Position numbers and translations under genes: made by a program. From NCBI GenBank assembly GCA_016901755.1, contig JACJKV010000003.1, forward strand, positions 1 through 64,000: 64,000 nucleotides of DNA. Direction: 5' to 3'. This DNA comes from Thomasclavelia spiroformis (lineage in GTDB: Bacteria; Bacillota_I; Bacilli_A; Erysipelotrichales; Coprobacillaceae). Each line of letters starts with the position of its first letter. Within the stretch, counting starts at the first letter, position 1. Below the pieces are notes generated by a model. It worked only from the letters and a program-made list of their open reading frames with translations, ran no database searches and had not been told where the DNA came from. This document shows positions 28,962-37,942 of this stretch, in pieces.

Positions 28962-29774
28962 TTAAACTGCGACTTCCTGAAAACCAGAATCACTTAGTTC
29001 CATCATCGTTTTAAATCCACATTCCTTAATTAAAGCAATCGCTTCATCAAAATAACAGTCCAGCATTTCTTTTTGATGACAGTCACTGTTCAAACAGATC
29101 TTTCCTCCATGATCGTAAATATATTTTAATAAAATACTATGTGGATAAGGCGTCTTTCTTTGCCCGCGAGCGATAGCTCCAGTATTAACTTCAAAAATTT
29201 TATTGGCAGCAATCAGCTGATCAATACATTGAAAGGCCAGCTGTAAATAATCTTTCTGATCAAAGGCGATAAAATCTTCATTTTCATTAAATTTCATCAG
29301 TAAATCAACATGACCGATAATATCAACTTCATCCCTGGCAGCAAGCTTTTCAACTTCTGCATAATAGTTTTCAGCATAAGTCAGAAAATCACCATAATAA
29401 TCGACAATTTTTCTGGTAACTTCTGCACTTTCATCAACCGCCAGATACTGATTGCCAGCTTTAACAAAGTGAACACTGCCAATGATATAGTCATAGCCTT
29501 CTGCTTTGGTGAAGCGTTGTCCTAAGACATCTTCTTCAACCCCAAGATAGATCTTGATCTGATCTTTATATTTTTCTTTTACCCTCAATACATCCTGAAT
29601 ATATTTTTTTGTATTGACTTCATCCATAGAATAATTATCGACATTTCGACAATTACCATGTCCCGAAAAACCAAGAATCCCAAAACCTTTATTAATGGCT
29701 TCCTGAGCCATTTCTTCGATCGTATTTTTTCCATCACAATAAATGGAATGTGTATGTAAATTCTGTTTTTTCAT
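28962..29774 (-). CDS. PHP-domain phosphatase, histidinol-phosphatase (HisJ/HisK) family
   Basis: A 270-residue PHP-fold metallophosphatase. Metal-ligand motifs are NLHTHSIYCDG at the N-terminus, GFSGHGN, GVEEDVL, GSVHFV, DIIGHVDLL, and SDCHQKE near the C-terminus. The family includes histidinol phosphatase HisK; the rest of the his pathway is not nearby, so substrate is uncertain. I start at ATG 29774, which has AAAGGATGTG upstream; the longer frame to 29837 would read through the promoter region. Single-gene unit between two terminators. Confidence 0.86.
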   Translation of the reverse strand: MKKQNLHTHSIYCDGKNTIEEMAQEAINKGFGILGFSGHGNCRNVDNYSMDEVNTKKYIQDVLRVKEKYKDQIKIYLGVEEDVLGQRFTKAEGYDYIIGSVHFVKAGNQYLAVDESAEVTRKIVDYYGDFLTYAENYYAEVEKLAARDEVDIIGHVDLLMKFNENEDFIAFDQKDYLQLAFQCIDQLIAANKIFEVNTGAIARGQRKTPYPHSILLKYIYDHGGKICLNSDCHQKEMLDCYFDEAIALIKECGFKTMMELSDSGFQEVAV

Positions 29775-29815
29775 TTTTTTCACATCCTTTGTCTTATTAT
29801 AGCTTAAATAGATAT

Positions 29816-29857
29816 AAATAAAAGACTCTTTAATCATTTACTGACTAAACAGTCTTT
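29816..29857 (-). terminator. Terminator of the ABC importer operon
   Basis: Arms AAAGACTCTTTAATCA (29821 on) and TGACTAAACAGTCTTT pair at 14 of 16 positions; the minus strand continues with TTTTATTTA. It closes the five-gene ABC importer operon. Confidence 0.85.
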
Positions 29858-29861
29858 TTCT

Positions 29862-30881
29862 TTAATCGCGAATTGGCAGTATATTATGTGGTTCGATACC
29901 AACATAGACTTTTTGACCTTCTTCAAATAAAGCAAAACTTCTAAATAAAACTTCCGATTTAAAGAAGACATCCTGATTGCGTAAAGTATATCGCAGTACA
30001 TTACCTCGTGAAATAAATTTATCTACAACAGCTTCTAAGACGTACATCTCATCATCTTTTATTGGTTCACCTTGTACCAGAAAAGTTTCGGGACGAATCG
30101 CATAATATCCATGATTAAACTGTATAGCAGGGAAGAGAGTCTGTAATTGGATATGATTCATAATATTATAATGACCAATAAATTCAGCAGCAAATTTTGA
30201 TACAGGATGAGTATACAATTCTACTGGATTGCCGCTTTGTTCAACGATACCATTATTCATCAGATGAATTTTATCTGACATGATCATAGCTTCATCCTGA
30301 TCATGGGTCACAAAAACTGTTGTGATTTTTAATTCTTTCTGTACTCTTTTTATTTTTTCCTGCAGTTCACGTCTTAACTTGGCATCGATTGCACTTAATG
30401 GTTCATCTAACAGCAAAACTTTAGGTTCCATAACAATGGCACGAGCTATTGCTACACGTTGCTGCTGCCCACCTGAAAGCTGATGAGGATATCTTTTTTC
30501 TTTGCCCACCAGATCTACCATTTCAATAACCCGTTTTACTTTTTGTGCAATTTCCTGTTTATCCATCTTCGCAATTTTTAAACCAAAAGCAATATTATCT
30601 TCGACATTCATATTCTGAAATAAAGAATATTGCTGAAAGACCATTCCAATTCCTCTTTTTTGAACTGGCAGATCAGTAATATCTTCACCATCAATAAAGA
30701 TTCTTCCTGAACTGATCTGTTCTAAACCTGCCAGCGAACGCAGCAAGGTAGATTTTCCACAGCCACTAGGACCAAGCAAAGTCACTAATTCACCTTTTTC
30801 AATATCTAAACTTATATTTTTTAAAACCTGATTTTCACCATCATAGCTTTTACATATATTTTTAAATTCAATATAAGCCAT
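29862..30881 (-). CDS. ABC importer ATPase (2-aminoethylphosphonate/spermidine/iron type)
   Basis: A 339-residue ATPase of the CUT1/PotA-like group. Walker A GPSGCGKSTLLRSLAG, Q-loop QQYSLFQNM, signature LSGGQQQRVAIARA and Walker B VLLLDEPLSAID are intact. After about residue 235 there is a TOBE-like regulatory domain (AIRPETFLV, KVYVGIEPHNILPIRD). It is the last of five genes: binding protein, phosphatase, two permeases, ATPase. Overlap with the permease gene by one base shows tight coupling. Substrate class is inferred from neighbours, see the phosphatase entry. Confidence 0.93.
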   Translation of the reverse strand: MAYIEFKNICKSYDGENQVLKNISLDIEKGELVTLLGPSGCGKSTLLRSLAGLEQISSGRIFIDGEDITDLPVQKRGIGMVFQQYSLFQNMNVEDNIAFGLKIAKMDKQEIAQKVKRVIEMVDLVGKEKRYPHQLSGGQQQRVAIARAIVMEPKVLLLDEPLSAIDAKLRRELQEKIKRVQKELKITTVFVTHDQDEAMIMSDKIHLMNNGIVEQSGNPVELYTHPVSKFAAEFIGHYNIMNHIQLQTLFPAIQFNHGYYAIRPETFLVQGEPIKDDEMYVLEAVVDKFISRGNVLRYTLRNQDVFFKSEVLFRSFALFEEGQKVYVGIEPHNILPIRD

Positions 30882-31681
30882 TATCCTTTCCTCCTTTTAG
30901 TGACAGTTTTATTTTGAATAATCAGTGTCAATGTTGAAATAAGTAATGTTGTGATAAACAGAATAACAATAATGGCACTTGATAACTGTCCAGATTTAGA
31001 CATTGTCTGATACAGATAAATTCCTGCTGTTCTAAAAGCACTGCCAGCAATCATATTGACTACCACAAAATCTGCAAACAGCATCGTAAAGGCCAGCATC
31101 ATCGTAGAGATAATCCCTCTTTTCATCTGCGGGATGATGATTGCTGCAAAAGCATGTAACTGTGAACAGCCTAAAACCTGAGCAGCTTCAATAACACATT
31201 TTACATTTAAAGCACTGATCGTATTTTTTAAGCCCCTGAATGTATAAGGAAGTATGATGATACAATACGCTCCTACTAATAGAAAAATACGATTAGACAA
31301 AAAACCTGGTTTTCCTGAATACAGGGAAATGATCCCTACTGCCAGAATGACTCCCTGAATGGAATAAGGAATATTGCATAAAATTTCAATATATTTTTCT
31401 AATTTTGGCAGATATAAATTCGTGACATATAAAACCAGCAGTATCGCTATTGTACATATAACGACCGGTACAAATGAAATAATGATCGATCTTAACAATG
31501 AATTGATAAATGAACCATCACTAAAGATATTTGAATAAAATTCTAATGTAAATCCTGTTGGCAAAATGCTCATCCATTCTGTAAACACTGAATACAGAAA
31601 GGTCAAAGCTAAAGGCATGATCAAAAATAAAGCGATGATCAATAAAATAAATCCATCAACAAAATGTGTTTTCAGTTTCAT
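30881..31681 (-). CDS. ABC importer permease subunit (PotC/PhnV-like)
   Basis: A 266-residue inner-membrane permease with six membrane segments. The EAA loop (VIEAAQVLGCSQLHAFAAIIIPQMKRG) that docks the ATPase lies around residues 165-190. It overlaps the other permease (ATGA, 4 bp). The two permeases are related but distinct, as expected for a heterodimeric channel. Confidence 0.92.
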   Translation of the reverse strand: MKLKTHFVDGFILLIIALFLIMPLALTFLYSVFTEWMSILPTGFTLEFYSNIFSDGSFINSLLRSIIISFVPVVICTIAILLVLYVTNLYLPKLEKYIEILCNIPYSIQGVILAVGIISLYSGKPGFLSNRIFLLVGAYCIIILPYTFRGLKNTISALNVKCVIEAAQVLGCSQLHAFAAIIIPQMKRGIISTMMLAFTMLFADFVVVNMIAGSAFRTAGIYLYQTMSKSGQLSSAIIVILFITTLLISTLTLIIQNKTVTKRRKG

Positions 31682-32520
31682 CTTATACCTCCTGATCTTT
31701 TCTGTAATTTATTGGTTATAACCACAGAAATAACCATTAAAGCCATCATAACCAAAGATAAAGCACAGCCAAATTCCTGATTCTGTACAACTTCACCAAC
31801 AAACTGCTGCGATATTCGAATTGGCAATAATGAAATATTATTACTTAACAGCGCATAAGCAGTTCCATAGGCCGCTAATGAATTAGCAAACAGTACCGAA
31901 AACGTTCCTAAAATACTTGGCATTAATGATGGAATAGCGACTTTAAACCAATAATGCAGGCTATTGCCTCCTAATAACCCAACGGCTTCTTTCCATTCTT
32001 TTTTTAATCCAGCAAAAGCTGGCAGCATTAATAACGTACCTAAGGGAATCTGAAAATATATATATGTCAGCAATAACCCATTGATCGTATATAAATCATA
32101 ATCAGCTAAAAAACTGATTCCATACTGTTTCCCTATTAATGTTAAAATCCCTACATTGCCTAATAAGATCATAAATGCGAAAGCTAATGGTACCCCAGCA
32201 AAATTGCTCGTAATATTTAATACTGTAGAAAAAATATTACGTACCTTTTCACTGGCAGCATGAGCTGCTTTAGCACCTAAAAAAGCAATAACAATTCCAG
32301 AAAATGCTGAAAATATCGAAATCCAGACACTGTTATAAATAGATTGCTGATAAAGGCGAGTAGAAAAGATTCTTGTGAAATGTTCTAATGTAAAACCACC
32401 ATCTGTTTTCGTAAAACTTTCAATCACGATATTTATTAATGGCAATATTTCAAACAGTAAAACCATCATACAAAACGGCAGTAAAGCTAACAAATATACA
32501 TTACGACTGATTTTCTTCAT
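31678..32520 (-). CDS. ABC importer permease subunit (PotB/PhnU-like)
   Basis: A 280-residue permease with six membrane segments and the EAA loop KEAVGLLGGNSLHYWFKVAIP around residues 180-200. Its start overlaps the end of the phosphatase gene by 20 bp. It works with the other permease and the ATPase of the same operon. Confidence 0.91.
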   Translation of the reverse strand: MKKISRNVYLLALLPFCMMVLLFEILPLINIVIESFTKTDGGFTLEHFTRIFSTRLYQQSIYNSVWISIFSAFSGIVIAFLGAKAAHAASEKVRNIFSTVLNITSNFAGVPLAFAFMILLGNVGILTLIGKQYGISFLADYDLYTINGLLLTYIYFQIPLGTLLMLPAFAGLKKEWKEAVGLLGGNSLHYWFKVAIPSLMPSILGTFSVLFANSLAAYGTAYALLSNNISLLPIRISQQFVGEVVQNQEFGCALSLVMMALMVISVVITNKLQKRSGGIR

Positions 32521-33337
32521 TTTTCAATTTCACCTCCAACGCTTTCATATTTTCACCTGCTTTAATTCCCGTTAAATAACAAAGTAACGGAGCAAATTCC
32601 AAAGTTGATAATATTTGAGTATGTTTACCTGGAACTACATCCTGATCAATAATATATAATGCGCTACATCTTTGCATGTCACTATTGCCCCCATGATATC
32701 CCTGTTCACTCATGCCATGATCAGCTCCCACAACAATGCTGTATCCCTGCTTGAGCCATTGGGGAATACAGGTAGACAATAACAGATCATTTTTCATCAC
32801 AGCCTCACTATATTCTAAAGAACCAGCCCCATATTTATGTCCGGCATCATCAATCCCCATAGGATGAATGAAAACAAAATCATATTCCTCCTTTAACATC
32901 AGTGAAGATGCTAAGGAATACAAATGATTATCAGGAAATGAATCTTCATAGTAGAAAAAACCATGATCGATATCAGACTGTGCATCTTGGTGATAAATAT
33001 CCTGTGCTTTATTAAAAGGTGCTGATAAGTATAATTCACTGATCCAGTAATAGGCAAGAACCAGACTTTTTTTATGCTGCTGTTTCAGTCTTTTAAATAA
33101 ATGTAGCTGATTTGATAAACGGCATATCTGATTATTCGTTATACCATGTTTTAAAACTGGTACCCCAGTAAAAATGGTTTCATACATAGGGCGTGAAGCA
33201 CTAGGTAATTCACCTAGTACTTCATATTTTGCAGCCTGATTTTTTTCACATAAATGTTCTAAGTAACCTAAATGTTCCTTTGCATAGTGACTTTGTAAAC
33301 CATCTAAAAGAACAAATACAGTTTTTTTATTTTGCAT
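32501..33337 (-). CDS. Alkaline-phosphatase-superfamily phosphodiesterase/phosphonatase-like enzyme
   Basis: A 278-residue metallo-hydrolase of the nucleotide pyrophosphatase/phosphodiesterase branch. Metal and nucleophile motifs: VFVLLDGLQ (first Asp), PSASRPMYETIFTG (likely Ser/Thr nucleophile), IDDAGHKYG, GADHGMSEQG and YHGGNS. There is no signal peptide, so it acts in the cytosol. Its gene lies between the substrate-binding protein and the permeases and overlaps both, so it probably processes the imported solute, most simply a phosphonate or phosphate ester. The exact substrate is not known; phosphonoacetate hydrolases and glycerophosphodiesterases share this fold. Confidence 0.85.
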   Translation of the reverse strand: MQNKKTVFVLLDGLQSHYAKEHLGYLEHLCEKNQAAKYEVLGELPSASRPMYETIFTGVPVLKHGITNNQICRLSNQLHLFKRLKQQHKKSLVLAYYWISELYLSAPFNKAQDIYHQDAQSDIDHGFFYYEDSFPDNHLYSLASSLMLKEEYDFVFIHPMGIDDAGHKYGAGSLEYSEAVMKNDLLLSTCIPQWLKQGYSIVVGADHGMSEQGYHGGNSDMQRCSALYIIDQDVVPGKHTQILSTLEFAPLLCYLTGIKAGENMKALEVKLKNEENQS

Positions 33338-34427
33338 ACGCTACTACTTCTTCCTGCCATGATGTAGAAAGATTTTCAACTGCCTGATCCCATGCGTCCT
33401 GATCTTCTATAAAACGGGCATTGGTATATTGTTCATCTGGTAACAGATTAGCTTTGACATCTGCTGGCAGTTCAACATCTTCACGAACTGGACGAGCGAA
33501 TCCTTTAGCTAAATTGATCTGACCTTCATCTGATAAAATATATTCTCTGGCTAAAGCTGCTGCATATGGTCTTTTAGTATAAGCGTTAATGATCGTACAG
33601 TATCCACTTTGAATAGCCCCATCACTAGGTACTGATACTTCAAAATTAGCGTTAGCATTGTTTTCTTTTATTTGTGAACGATAACCTAATGAATTATAAT
33701 CCCATAATACGGCAACTTCGATTTCACCTTTTTCTAATCTGGCTACACTGGTATCCCCCATATCTAAACGTCCCTGTTCAGCCAGCTTTTTAAAAAAGTC
33801 TAAACCAGGTTCAATATTGTTTTCACTGCCTCCAAAAGCAATAGCAGCACTTAACAATCCGCTTTGTGCCTGTGTCGCTACTGAAACATCACCAATAGTT
33901 AAAGTATAATCACCTTCTAAAACATCCTGCCAGCTTGTCGGTGCTTCATCTACTAAATCTTTATTAGTAATAAAAGTAATTGTTCCATAATATCCAATGA
34001 TCCAATGACCTTCATCATCTTTAGCCCAATCAGGAATAGAATCCCAGTATGAAGTTTTATAAGGTAAAGTCAGTCCCTGTTCTTTAGCTACTGGTCCAAA
34101 AGACTGTCCAACATCACCAATATCTTTAGTTGCATCATTAGCTTCATTTTTAAAGATTGCTAATTCTTCGGCACTTGACATATCAGTATCACTGTGTCTG
34201 ATACCATATTCTGCTTCAATTTCGTCCCAGGTTTCAACCCAGTTTGCCCAGGTATCTGGCATACCAACTGAATTGATTTCTCCGTCTTCTTTTGCTTTTT
34301 CAATAATTTGTTCAATTTTCATAGAGTTTAAATCAACATCTGCTTTGGCACCAGTTTCTGAACATCCTGTCAAGAAACTGGCTGCCAAAAATGCACAAAC
34401 TCCTGCTTTTATAAATCTGTGTTTCAT
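33327..34427 (-). CDS. ABC importer substrate-binding lipoprotein
   Basis: A 366-residue extracellular binding protein. The signal peptide ends in a lipobox (FLTGC, Cys22), so it is tethered to the membrane. The two-lobe periplasmic-binding fold follows, of the Fe3+/spermidine/2-aminoethylphosphonate type (ITFITNKDLVDEAPTSWQDVL, AVLWDYNSLGYR, FARPVREDVELP). First gene of the operon, with AAGGAGG before the start. A tandem pair of hairpins separates it from prs. The ligand is undetermined; the phosphatase in the same operon points to a phosphorus compound. Confidence 0.9.
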   Translation of the reverse strand: MKHRFIKAGVCAFLAASFLTGCSETGAKADVDLNSMKIEQIIEKAKEDGEINSVGMPDTWANWVETWDEIEAEYGIRHSDTDMSSAEELAIFKNEANDATKDIGDVGQSFGPVAKEQGLTLPYKTSYWDSIPDWAKDDEGHWIIGYYGTITFITNKDLVDEAPTSWQDVLEGDYTLTIGDVSVATQAQSGLLSAAIAFGGSENNIEPGLDFFKKLAEQGRLDMGDTSVARLEKGEIEVAVLWDYNSLGYRSQIKENNANANFEVSVPSDGAIQSGYCTIINAYTKRPYAAALAREYILSDEGQINLAKGFARPVREDVELPADVKANLLPDEQYTNARFIEDQDAWDQAVENLSTSWQEEVVAYAK

Positions 34428-34508
34428 ATTTTTTTAATTTCCTCCTTGACGCGTAAAGTATAGCATTGGCCTTTTTGAGCCAAATAGCTATATACTGTTA
34501 AGAATTGT

Positions 34509-34539
34509 AAAAAAAAACAATACTTTTTTGAGTATTGTT
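34509..34539 (-). terminator. Hairpin with T-run upstream of the ABC importer operon
   Basis: AACAATACT (34516-34524) and AGTATTGTT (34531-34539) pair perfectly; the minus strand continues with nine Ts. It lies 80 bp upstream of the binding-protein gene, so it is either a second terminator behind prs or an attenuator in the operon leader. Confidence 0.7.
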
Positions 34540-34572
34540 AATATTTATCGAATTATATTAAGTTTGTGTATA

Positions 34573-34599
34573 AAAAAGAATCAGGTAACCCTGATCCTT
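34573..34599 (-). terminator. Terminator of glmU-prs
   Basis: ATCAGG-GTTA-CCTGAT on the minus strand followed by TCTTTTTTA, directly after the prs stop. Confidence 0.85.
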
Positions 34600-34606
34600 T
34601 CGTATT

Positions 34607-35563
34607 TTATTTCATAAAATCAAATTCCTGGAAAACATTTGAAACTGGTAAATCATTTTCAATGCTTTCAATTGTTTTAGCCAGCATAGATGCGGTTGAA
34701 ACAACTTTCAGTTTGTCGAATTTCTTTTCTTCTGATAAGATGATCGTATCAGTAACAACGACTTCTTTAGCTGCACTGTTTTTCAGTCTTTCTACAGCAG
34801 GTCCAGAGAAGACTGGATGTGTACAGGCTACATAAACATTAGTAGCACCTTTTTCCAGCAGCATATCAATACCAGCAATGATCGTACCTCCAGTATCGAT
34901 CATATCATCAACCATGATACATTCTTTACCATTAACGTCACCTAATACTCCCATAATTTCAGCTACGTTTGGTTTTGGTCTTCTTTTATCGATAATAGCA
35001 ACCGGACAGTCTAAAGCTACTGCTAATTTTCTGGCACGAGTTGCACCACCATGATCTGGAGAAACAACACAGATATTTTCAAGATTTTTGTTTTTAAAAT
35101 AATTACAGATTAATGGTAATGCCTGCATTTCATCAACCGGAATATTAAAGAATCCCTGAATCTGAGCGGCATGTAAATCGATAGTTACAACACGATTGAT
35201 ACCAGCTGTCGTCAGTAAATCAGCTACTAATTTAGCTGTGATAGGCTGTCTTGGTTTAGCTTTACGATCTTGTCTGGCATATCCAAAATATGGAATGATA
35301 GCAGTAATTTCCTTAGCTGAAGCTCTTTTTAAAGCATCTGCCAAAACCAGAATTTCCATTAAATTTTCTGTAACTGGATTTGAAGTTGACTGTACGATGA
35401 AGACATCTTTCCCACGTACAGATTCACCAAGTTCTACCAGAATTTCACCATCAGCAAAATGATGAACAACAGATTTTCCTAATTCACAACCTAAATTATC
35501 ACAAATATCTTGTGCCAATTTTAAAGACGATGACAATGCAAATACTGTAATTTTGTTTTTCAT
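34607..35563 (-). CDS. prs: Ribose-phosphate pyrophosphokinase
   Basis: A 318-residue PRPP synthetase that transfers pyrophosphate from ATP to ribose-5-phosphate, supplying nucleotide, His and Trp synthesis. Motifs: ADGEILVELGESVRGKDVFIVQST, ATP-binding YFGYARQDRK, catalytic VVSPDHGGATRAR and PRPP-binding MVDDMIDTGGTI. Downstream of glmU by 11 bp, the conserved glmU-prs pair. Confidence 0.97.
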   Translation of the reverse strand: MKNKITVFALSSSLKLAQDICDNLGCELGKSVVHHFADGEILVELGESVRGKDVFIVQSTSNPVTENLMEILVLADALKRASAKEITAIIPYFGYARQDRKAKPRQPITAKLVADLLTTAGINRVVTIDLHAAQIQGFFNIPVDEMQALPLICNYFKNKNLENICVVSPDHGGATRARKLAVALDCPVAIIDKRRPKPNVAEIMGVLGDVNGKECIMVDDMIDTGGTIIAGIDMLLEKGATNVYVACTHPVFSGPAVERLKNSAAKEVVVTDTIILSEEKKFDKLKVVSTASMLAKTIESIENDLPVSNVFQEFDFMK

Positions 35564-35574
35564 TTTCTTTTCCC

Positions 35575-36954
35575 CTATTTTCTTACTTTATTTCTTTTTT
35601 CTTCTAAAACCTTACTATATCCTTCTTTATTAACCTGTCGGCTTCTGGCAATTGCAAAAGCATCTTCATTAACTTCATCAGTGATCGTTGATCCTGCAGC
35701 AATAAAAGCATTATTGCCAATAGTTACTGGTGCAACCAGGTTAGAGTTGCAGCCTACGAATACATCATCACCAATAATTGTCTGGAATTTATTTTTTCCA
35801 TCATAATTGCTGGTAATCGTACCACAGCCAATATTAACATTTTCTCCCACTGTAGCATCACCGATATAACTTAAATGAGCGGCTTTGCTGCCTTTGCCAA
35901 AAGTTGCCTTTTTCATTTCAACAAAGTTACCCATGTGCACATTTTCTAAGATATGACAATGATTTCTCAGTCTTGCATAAGGTCCAATATCAACACCGCT
36001 TTCAATAATAGAATCAGAAATAACTGAGAATTTAATTTCAACATTATCTTTGATTTCAACATTATCGAATTCACAGTATGGACCGATATGACAGCCATTA
36101 CCAATTACTGTCTTTCCTTTAATGATACAACCTGGTTCAATTGTTGTATCATGACCAATGACAACATCTTTACCAATATAAGTATTTGACATATCAATGA
36201 TATTGACTCCATTGATCAGATGCTGTTTATTGACTTTATACTGTAGCTGTTTAGTTGCTTCCTGAAGTTCAAATTTATCATTGATACCACCAACTTCAGA
36301 TAAATCAGCAATCTTAAAGCCACCAACATTCAGATTCTGTTTATTCATAATTTCAATAACATCAGTAATGTAGTATTCATTTTGGGCATTATTGTTTGTT
36401 ACGCTTTCTAAAGCTTTAAATAATGCTTTGTTATCGAAACAGTATTCACCAACATTCATTTCTGAAATGCTGATCTGTTCTTCATTACAGTCTTTAAATT
36501 CAACAATACCTTTTACCTGATTGTTTTCTCTAATAATACGACCAAATTTTTTATCCAGGTCACAGTCACATGTCATCACTGTTCCCTGCATATTGTTACT
36601 TTCATGGTATTGAACTAACTGTTGTAAAGTTTCTTTAGTAATTAAAGGAGCATCTCCATTTAATACAATTGTTGTTCCTTCTTTATCAGCAAGAACATCT
36701 CTTGCCTGCATTAACGCATGACCAGTACCTAACTGTTCTGCCTGTAAAACAAATTCGACACCATCCACCAGTTTTTTAACTTCTTCGGCTTTGTGTCCAA
36801 CAATAACATAAATACCATCTACACCCATTCCTTTTAATTCATCAACAATATGACAAATCATAGGTTTGTATAAGACTTCGTGTACTACTTTTGGCATGTC
36901 AGATTTCATTCTTGTTCCTTTACCTGCTGCCATTACAACTGCATATGTTTTCAT
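35575..36954 (-). CDS. glmU: Bifunctional UDP-N-acetylglucosamine pyrophosphorylase / glucosamine-1-phosphate acetyltransferase
   Basis: A 459-residue two-domain enzyme making UDP-GlcNAc for peptidoglycan. The N-terminal uridyltransferase shows VVMAAGKGTRMKSDMPKV and VLNGDAPL; the C-terminal left-handed beta-helix (from about residue 250) shows hexapeptide repeats and the acetyltransferase segment KAAHLSYIGDATVG, with NYDGKNK. Length matches the family. Co-transcribed with prs. Confidence 0.97.
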   Translation of the reverse strand: MKTYAVVMAAGKGTRMKSDMPKVVHEVLYKPMICHIVDELKGMGVDGIYVIVGHKAEEVKKLVDGVEFVLQAEQLGTGHALMQARDVLADKEGTTIVLNGDAPLITKETLQQLVQYHESNNMQGTVMTCDCDLDKKFGRIIRENNQVKGIVEFKDCNEEQISISEMNVGEYCFDNKALFKALESVTNNNAQNEYYITDVIEIMNKQNLNVGGFKIADLSEVGGINDKFELQEATKQLQYKVNKQHLINGVNIIDMSNTYIGKDVVIGHDTTIEPGCIIKGKTVIGNGCHIGPYCEFDNVEIKDNVEIKFSVISDSIIESGVDIGPYARLRNHCHILENVHMGNFVEMKKATFGKGSKAAHLSYIGDATVGENVNIGCGTITSNYDGKNKFQTIIGDDVFVGCNSNLVAPVTIGNNAFIAAGSTITDEVNEDAFAIARSRQVNKEGYSKVLEEKRNKVRK

Positions 36955-37067
36955 TTTAGCACCTCTCTTACAGTGCCCATTCTAACAAAATATTACAATA
37001 AATTAAAGGAAAATAAAGCATTTTTATATATTTTACCTGTCCTTTTTGGGAAATATTCATTGAATAT

Positions 37068-37092
37068 AAAAAAAGAAATCTATGACAGATCT
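37068..37092 (-). terminator. Terminator at ispE stop
   Basis: Minus strand AGATCT-GTCAT-AGATTT (one G-T pair) followed by CTTTTTTTAT, overlapping the ispE stop codon. Moderate stem. Confidence 0.6.
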
Positions 37093-37937
37093 CCTTTATT
37101 TAAGATCTTTGTCTTACGGACAAAGAAATACTTACCTTTAAAATATTCATATCCTTTTTCTAAAACATCCTGATTACGGGTAATACCAAATACACATGAC
37201 CCACTGCCTGACATCAAGGCTCCATCAAAGCCCAGTGCCATCATTTCTTCTTTAATGGTCTTAATTTCTGGTACCATCAAGGTAGAAGGCAGTTCTAATG
37301 TATTTTGCATATTGGCAATGACCTGTTCATAGTTTTGATCTATGATGGCCTGTTTCATTTTGCGACAGTCCATATGTTTTACAGCATCCAGCTGCAGACT
37401 TTCAAAAGCCTTTTTGGTAGATACTCCTTTTTTAGGCTTGACTAAAAGTAGCATAGCATCAAATGGTACATTGATAAAATCCAGTTTTTCACCAATACCC
37501 CCTACGAACGCTATTTTTTCATAAATACAAAAAGGAATATCTGCCCCTACTTCTTTACCAATTTCAGCCATCTGGGCATAACTTAATTTTAAATGAAACA
37601 TCTTATTCATCGCTTTCATAACTGCAGCCCCATCAGCACTGCCTCCAGCCAGCCCTGCCTGCATAGGAATATGCTTATAGACAAAAATACTGACACCTTT
37701 ATCAATATCAAAACGATCAATTAATAATTTAGCAACTTTATACATAATGTTTCTTTCATCATTAGGTATGATATGACTGTTTGAATCGATTTGTATACCT
37801 TCATCGATCATATTAATATAAATAAGATCATGAAGTCCTATTGGTGCCATGATCATTTCCAGATCATGATATCCATCTTCTCTTTTTCTGACAACATCTA
37901 AAGCCAAATTGACTTTTGCATAAGCTCTTACTTTCAT
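37080..37937 (-). CDS. ispE: 4-diphosphocytidyl-2-C-methyl-D-erythritol kinase
   Basis: A 285-residue GHMP-family kinase of the MEP isoprenoid pathway. It shows AYAKVNLALDVVRKREDGYHDL at the N-terminus, the phosphate loop MQAGLAGGSADGAAVM, and the C-terminal MSGSGSCVFG motif. It phosphorylates CDP-ME. Five bp downstream of yabG; in B. subtilis ispE also lies near yabG. Confidence 0.96.
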   Translation of the reverse strand: MKVRAYAKVNLALDVVRKREDGYHDLEMIMAPIGLHDLIYINMIDEGIQIDSNSHIIPNDERNIMYKVAKLLIDRFDIDKGVSIFVYKHIPMQAGLAGGSADGAAVMKAMNKMFHLKLSYAQMAEIGKEVGADIPFCIYEKIAFVGGIGEKLDFINVPFDAMLLLVKPKKGVSTKKAFESLQLDAVKHMDCRKMKQAIIDQNYEQVIANMQNTLELPSTLMVPEIKTIKEEMMALGFDGALMSGSGSCVFGITRNQDVLEKGYEYFKGKYFFVRKTKILNKGDLS

Positions 37938-37942
37938 TGTTA

